This document shows, one piece after another, positions 5,431 through 8,240 of a stretch of DNA of 8,240 nucleotides. The translations under genes and the position numbers were made by a program. The DNA comes from Opitutales bacterium. GTDB taxonomy: Bacteria; Verrucomicrobiota; Verrucomicrobiia; Opitutales; Intestinicryptomonadaceae. The notes under the pieces were generated by a model. It worked only from the letters and a program-made list of their open reading frames with translations. It ran no database searches and had not been told where the DNA came from. How positions within the stretch are numbered: the first letter of the stretch is position 1; the number at the start of each line of letters is the position of its first letter. The DNA lies in contig JAGBOM010000240.1 in NCBI GenBank assembly GCA_017633865.1, forward strand, positions 1-8,240, given 5' to 3'.

Positions 5431-6366
5431 ATGAATAATGCATTAATTTTGAATGAAGATTATGTAGAGTTTCATGCAAAGCCTGTTTTGAAATGGGCCG
5501 GTGGCAAAGGCATGCTTTTGCCACAAATCACAGAGCATCTACCTACTAAATTAAAATTCGGTGCGATAAAGCGTTATATTGAGCCGTTTGTCGGCGGTGG
5601 TGCGGTTTTTTTTGAACTAGCAAATAACTATAATTTTGAGGATGCTTATCTGTTTGATGTCAATCCTGAACTGGTTATACTCTATAATGTGATTAAAAAT
5701 AACGTTGAAGATTTGATATCTGAGTTGTCTGTTTTACAGCAAGCTTATAATGATGCACCTGATAAAACGGCATTCTACTATTCTATTCGTGATGAGTATA
5801 ATCATTTTGATAAAAATGTGGATGCAAATAAATATACAACTGGTTTTATCGGGCGCGCGGCTTTGACCGTCTGCTTAAATCGGACTTGTTTCAATGGCTT
5901 GTTTAGGGTTAATTCAAAAGGGCTGTTTAATGTTCCGGTTGGAAAATATAAGAATCCGCGAATCTTGGATGAAAACAATCTAAGGGAAGTCTCAAAAGCT
6001 TTACAATGTGCAACGATTTTGCAGACGGATTTTGCTTCTGCGTTGAGCTATGTAACTTCGGATACTTTTATTTATTATGATCCGCCATATCGGCCGATTA
6101 ACGCCAGTTCGTTTAACTCTTATGCAGTTGGCGATTTTGACGATGATGAGCAAAGACGTTTGAAGGATGTCTTCGCTAAGGCTAATGAGATGGGGGCATT
6201 GCAAATGCTCAGCAATTCTGACCCGACTAATTACAATCCTAAAGATATGTTCTTTGATAGTTTATATCGTGATTATAAGATTCATAGAATTTGGGCAAAG
6301 AGAATGATTAATGCCGATCCAAATGGTCGTGATGGTGTAAGGGAACTTTTAATTACGAACTATTGA
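5431..6366 (+). CDS. dpnM: DNA adenine methyltransferase, Dam/DpnM type (predicted GATC-specific)
   Basis: This 311-residue enzyme would transfer a methyl group from S-adenosylmethionine to the N6 of adenine in double-stranded GATC, protecting DNA from the DpnB-like nuclease. Motif order is that of alpha-class (D12) enzymes. KWAGGK (21-26) is motif X, EPFVGGG (51-57) is the SAM-binding motif I, LFDVN (74-78) is motif II, and the catalytic DPPY is at 217-220. Residues 153-176 (CFNGLFRVNSKGLFNVPVGK and on) match the target-recognition block shared by E. coli Dam and DpnM, which is the basis for calling GATC specificity. Length is somewhat above Dam (278) and DpnM (284), partly from a short N-terminal extension. 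AGGA at 5421-5424 sits 6 nt before ATG 5431. The stop nearly touches dpnA, so translation is probably coupled. Confidence 0.95.
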   Translation: MNNALILNEDYVEFHAKPVLKWAGGKGMLLPQITEHLPTKLKFGAIKRYIEPFVGGGAVFFELANNYNFEDAYLFDVNPELVILYNVIKNNVEDLISELSVLQQAYNDAPDKTAFYYSIRDEYNHFDKNVDANKYTTGFIGRAALTVCLNRTCFNGLFRVNSKGLFNVPVGKYKNPRILDENNLREVSKALQCATILQTDFASALSYVTSDTFIYYDPPYRPINASSFNSYAVGDFDDDEQRRLKDVFAKANEMGALQMLSNSDPTNYNPKDMFFDSLYRDYKIHRIWAKRMINADPNGRDGVRELLITNY

Positions 6367-6368
6367 GA

Positions 6369-7154
6369 ATGAAAGAGATTTATAATTTATATTGTGCCGA
6401 TTGTATAAAAAAATTAAAAGATTTCCCTGAAAACACTTTTGATATGATTTTTGCTGACCCACCTTATATGCTTTCTAACGGTGGTATTAGTTGTCAAAAC
6501 GGACGTGTTGTTTCCGTTAATAAAGGTGATTGGGATGAGAGCAAAGGTTTCAAAGAAGATTTTAAATTTCACAAGAAATGGTTATCAGCCTGTAAGCGCG
6601 TTTTGAAACCTAATGGAACTTTATGGGTATCAGGAACCTATCACAGCATTTTTCAATGCGGTTTTGCTATGCAATTACTAGGTTATCATATTTTAAATGA
6701 TATTTCTTGGTTTAAGCCTAATGCTAGCCCGAATATGTCTTGCCGTTATTTTACGGCCAGTCATGAAACTTTGATTTGGGCTATGAAAGATAAAAAATCT
6801 CGGCACTATTTTAATTATGATGCAATGAAAGACGGAGATTTCCCGAAAGACTTTATTAAAAAGCCTCACTCGCAAATGAGAAGTGTTTGGTCTATCGGAA
6901 CACCTACACCGAGTGAAAAACAATTTGGGAAACATCCAACTCAAAAGCCTTTGGAGTTGTTGGAACGAATTATCCTTGCTTCAACAAAGGAAAATGATCT
7001 GATTTTGGACCCGTTTATGGGAAGTGGCACAACCGGAGTAGCCGCTATGAAATTAGGCCGGCAATTTATCGGGATCGAAAAGAATCCGGAATTTATCGTT
7101 TTGGCAGATAAAAGAATTTTTGATGCATATCAACAAAAGGAGAGCAAAAAATGA
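6369..7154 (+). CDS. dpnA: Second adenine methyltransferase, DpnA type (beta class)
   Basis: This 261-residue enzyme is the second methyltransferase of the DpnII-type system. Motifs are in beta-class order: catalytic DPPY at 30-33 near the N-terminus, then HPTQKP (189-194), and the SAM-binding DPFMGSGTTGVAA at 214-226. In Streptococcus, DpnA methylates GATC also in single-stranded DNA and helps incoming plasmids survive during transformation; the same role here is inference. I chose ATG 6369, two bases after the dpnM stop (MKEIYNLYCA). An in-frame TTG at 6363, overlapping the dpnM stop, would add two residues. No strong SD is present, which fits translational coupling to dpnM. It has the same length class as DpnA and no broken motif. 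Its stop overlaps the dpnB start by 4 nt (ATGA). Confidence 0.93.
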   Translation: MKEIYNLYCADCIKKLKDFPENTFDMIFADPPYMLSNGGISCQNGRVVSVNKGDWDESKGFKEDFKFHKKWLSACKRVLKPNGTLWVSGTYHSIFQCGFAMQLLGYHILNDISWFKPNASPNMSCRYFTASHETLIWAMKDKKSRHYFNYDAMKDGDFPKDFIKKPHSQMRSVWSIGTPTPSEKQFGKHPTQKPLELLERIILASTKENDLILDPFMGSGTTGVAAMKLGRQFIGIEKNPEFIVLADKRIFDAYQQKESKK

Positions 7155-8047
7155 AAAACAATCCAGTTTTCAAGAGTATTTTAAATTGTAACAGTGATGA
7201 CGAAGTTTTTTCATATTTGATTGGTACGCTGAAAGAAACAATCAAATCATGGGACTATTTTGTAAATTGGAAAAAGGTAATTCATAATTATCGTGAAGTT
7301 GAACGCTCATTGAATTTGCTTAATACTTTGGTTGGTAAGGAAAATATTGAGGAAGAAGCGCTTGCATTACTGACAGATTATCCTCAAATTATCGGTATCG
7401 TTCCGGCATTATTGGCCGATAGAGATAAAAAAATCAGCTTACTTGTCACCCCTAATAGTTTTGATGCAAGAAGATTTGATTTTTCAAAACCAATGCCTGC
7501 CAAGGATGGTGTTTTGTTCTTAAAAGAAAGTGGATTTTTGAAACTCATTTCCGATCGTAGCATCAAATCAATTCCAGATTACTTCATCGGGGTTGAGGTT
7601 GGTCTTGATTCTAATGGCCGCAAAAATCGTAGCGGTACATCAATGGAGAATTTGGTTGAATTCTTTGTAAAAGATATCTGTGAACGGAATGGTTACGAAT
7701 ATATTGCTCAAGCTACTGCTGATAAAATCAAGGCAAAATGGGGCAAAAATATAACAGTAACAAAATCTTCTAAGAGAATAGATTTTGCCATAAATACCCC
7801 TAAAAAGCTATATTTAATTGAAACAAACTTCTATGGCGGCGGTGGTTCTAAATTGAAATCTACTGCCGGAGAATACGCTGATATCTATCATCAGTGGACA
7901 AGGGATGGTCACCAATTTATTTGGGTAACAGACGGATATGGATGGAAAACGACCCAGCGCCCATTGCGGGATACATTTAATACGACAGATTATATCATCA
8001 ATCTTGATATGATCCAAAAAGGTGTATTAGAGGAATTGTTAAAGTAA
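7151..8047 (+). CDS. dpnB: DpnII/MboI-family type II restriction endonuclease (predicted GATC cutter)
   Basis: This 298-residue protein matches the DpnII endonuclease family, whose members cut unmethylated GATC; DpnII itself is 288 residues. The conserved block GLDSNGRKNRSGTSMENLVE (151-170) is characteristic. The likely nuclease core is RIDF (209-212) followed by LIETNFYGGGGSKL (222-235), a PD-(D/E)xK-like arrangement in which Asp211 and Glu224 would hold the metal; the usual Lys position is Asn226, as in the family (ExN). The gene is full length with no frameshift, so the nuclease is probably active. AGGAG at 7139-7143 precedes ATG 7151, which overlaps the dpnA stop. Gene order M, M, R is the same as in Streptococcus DpnII. 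Specificity is inferred from the family and from the paired methyltransferases, not from the nuclease alone. Confidence 0.94.
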   Translation: MKNNPVFKSILNCNSDDEVFSYLIGTLKETIKSWDYFVNWKKVIHNYREVERSLNLLNTLVGKENIEEEALALLTDYPQIIGIVPALLADRDKKISLLVTPNSFDARRFDFSKPMPAKDGVLFLKESGFLKLISDRSIKSIPDYFIGVEVGLDSNGRKNRSGTSMENLVEFFVKDICERNGYEYIAQATADKIKAKWGKNITVTKSSKRIDFAINTPKKLYLIETNFYGGGGSKLKSTAGEYADIYHQWTRDGHQFIWVTDGYGWKTTQRPLRDTFNTTDYIINLDMIQKGVLEELLK

Positions 8048-8058
8048 GGAGAATATAT

Positions 8059-8166
8059 ATGACAGAAGAAACACTAAACGAAATAGATATTAATGGCAAT
8101 ATGACTGATGAGGAAAAATCAACTGATGAAGATGTTCATATTATAAAGAATGAAGTAATAAGTTAG
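8059..8166 (+). CDS. Acidic 35-residue small protein directly after dpnB
   Basis: I do not recognise this small gene. It begins with ATG 8059, preceded by an excellent SD (AAGGAG, 8046-8051, 7 nt spacing) that overlaps the dpnB stop codon, and ends with TAG at 8164-8166. The peptide begins MTEETLNEIDINGNMTDEEK and ends EVIS. It has 11 Asp/Glu against 2 Lys and no Arg, a net charge near -9. It has no signal peptide or membrane segment. The strong SD and tight spacing argue that it is translated as the fourth gene of the operon. Possibilities include an acidic partner or inhibitor of a DNA-binding enzyme in this operon, or a chance ORF; none is established. A truncated larger gene is also possible, since the following bases are AT-rich and noncoding. 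Confidence 0.55.
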   Translation: MTEETLNEIDINGNMTDEEKSTDEDVHIIKNEVIS

Positions 8167-8240
8167 CTTCATCAAGTATAAGAATATTTAATTATTTTTC
8201 AATTGATTCTATTATTTTTTTTGACTGTGAGCATGCATCT

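Noticed and set aside
8182..8222. Possible terminator after the acidic small gene
   Set aside because: A T-run exists at 8215-8222, but the stem before it (GAAT with ATTC, AATT with AATT) is weak and asymmetric; not enough to call.
4823..8240. Attachment-site duplicate of the tRNA-Pro 3' end
   Set aside because: I looked for a second copy of TTCGAATCCCACTCGCCCG downstream and saw none in the window; the far border may lie outside it.
8221..8240. TTGACT at 8221-8226 as the -35 of a next gene
   Set aside because: The window ends before any -10 could be seen.

Overview
The window joins two unlike pieces of DNA at a tRNA gene. Positions 1 to about 4822 look like chromosomal backbone of a Verrucomicrobiota bacterium, probably near Opitutales/Puniceicoccales (inference). 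The signs are a secreted protein of the TIGR02597 type, directly followed by a protein with a C-terminal PEP-CTERM sorting signal. The coding DNA is fairly GC-rich with AT-rich gaps, and most genes have A-rich leaders without a clear Shine-Dalgarno (SD) sequence. All genes in the window are on the + strand.

Backbone, left to right: the C-terminal end of the housekeeping sigma factor RpoD; a small secreted protein of unknown function; a nitroreductase-family flavoprotein; a membrane-anchored SIMPL (DUF541) protein ending at a strong terminator; a structured gap with a candidate promoter; the TIGR02597-type and PEP-CTERM pair; a small secreted protein with a proline-rich tail; and tRNA-Pro(UGG) with encoded CCA and its own UUCG-loop terminator.

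After the tRNA terminator, base composition, codon choice and ribosome-binding style all change. The DNA is AT-rich, with GAT preferred over GAC and clear SD sites at most genes. A gap of about 410 bp holds inverted and direct repeats. Then come a 61-codon gene of unknown function, a complete three-gene DpnII/MboI-type restriction-modification operon (dpnM, dpnA, dpnB; inferred target GATC), and an acidic 35-codon gene directly downstream. This is best read as horizontally acquired DNA beside a tRNA gene. No integrase, attachment-site duplicate or second border is in view.

How the genes would work together: the two methyltransferases protect GATC in host DNA, and the endonuclease cuts unmodified GATC in incoming DNA. 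The two small genes flanking the operon and the repeat-rich control region are the least explained parts. A striking base-level fact is that GATC does not occur in the first 5.29 kb (the whole backbone and the island's leading gap), while it occurs seven times between 5300 and 8014.
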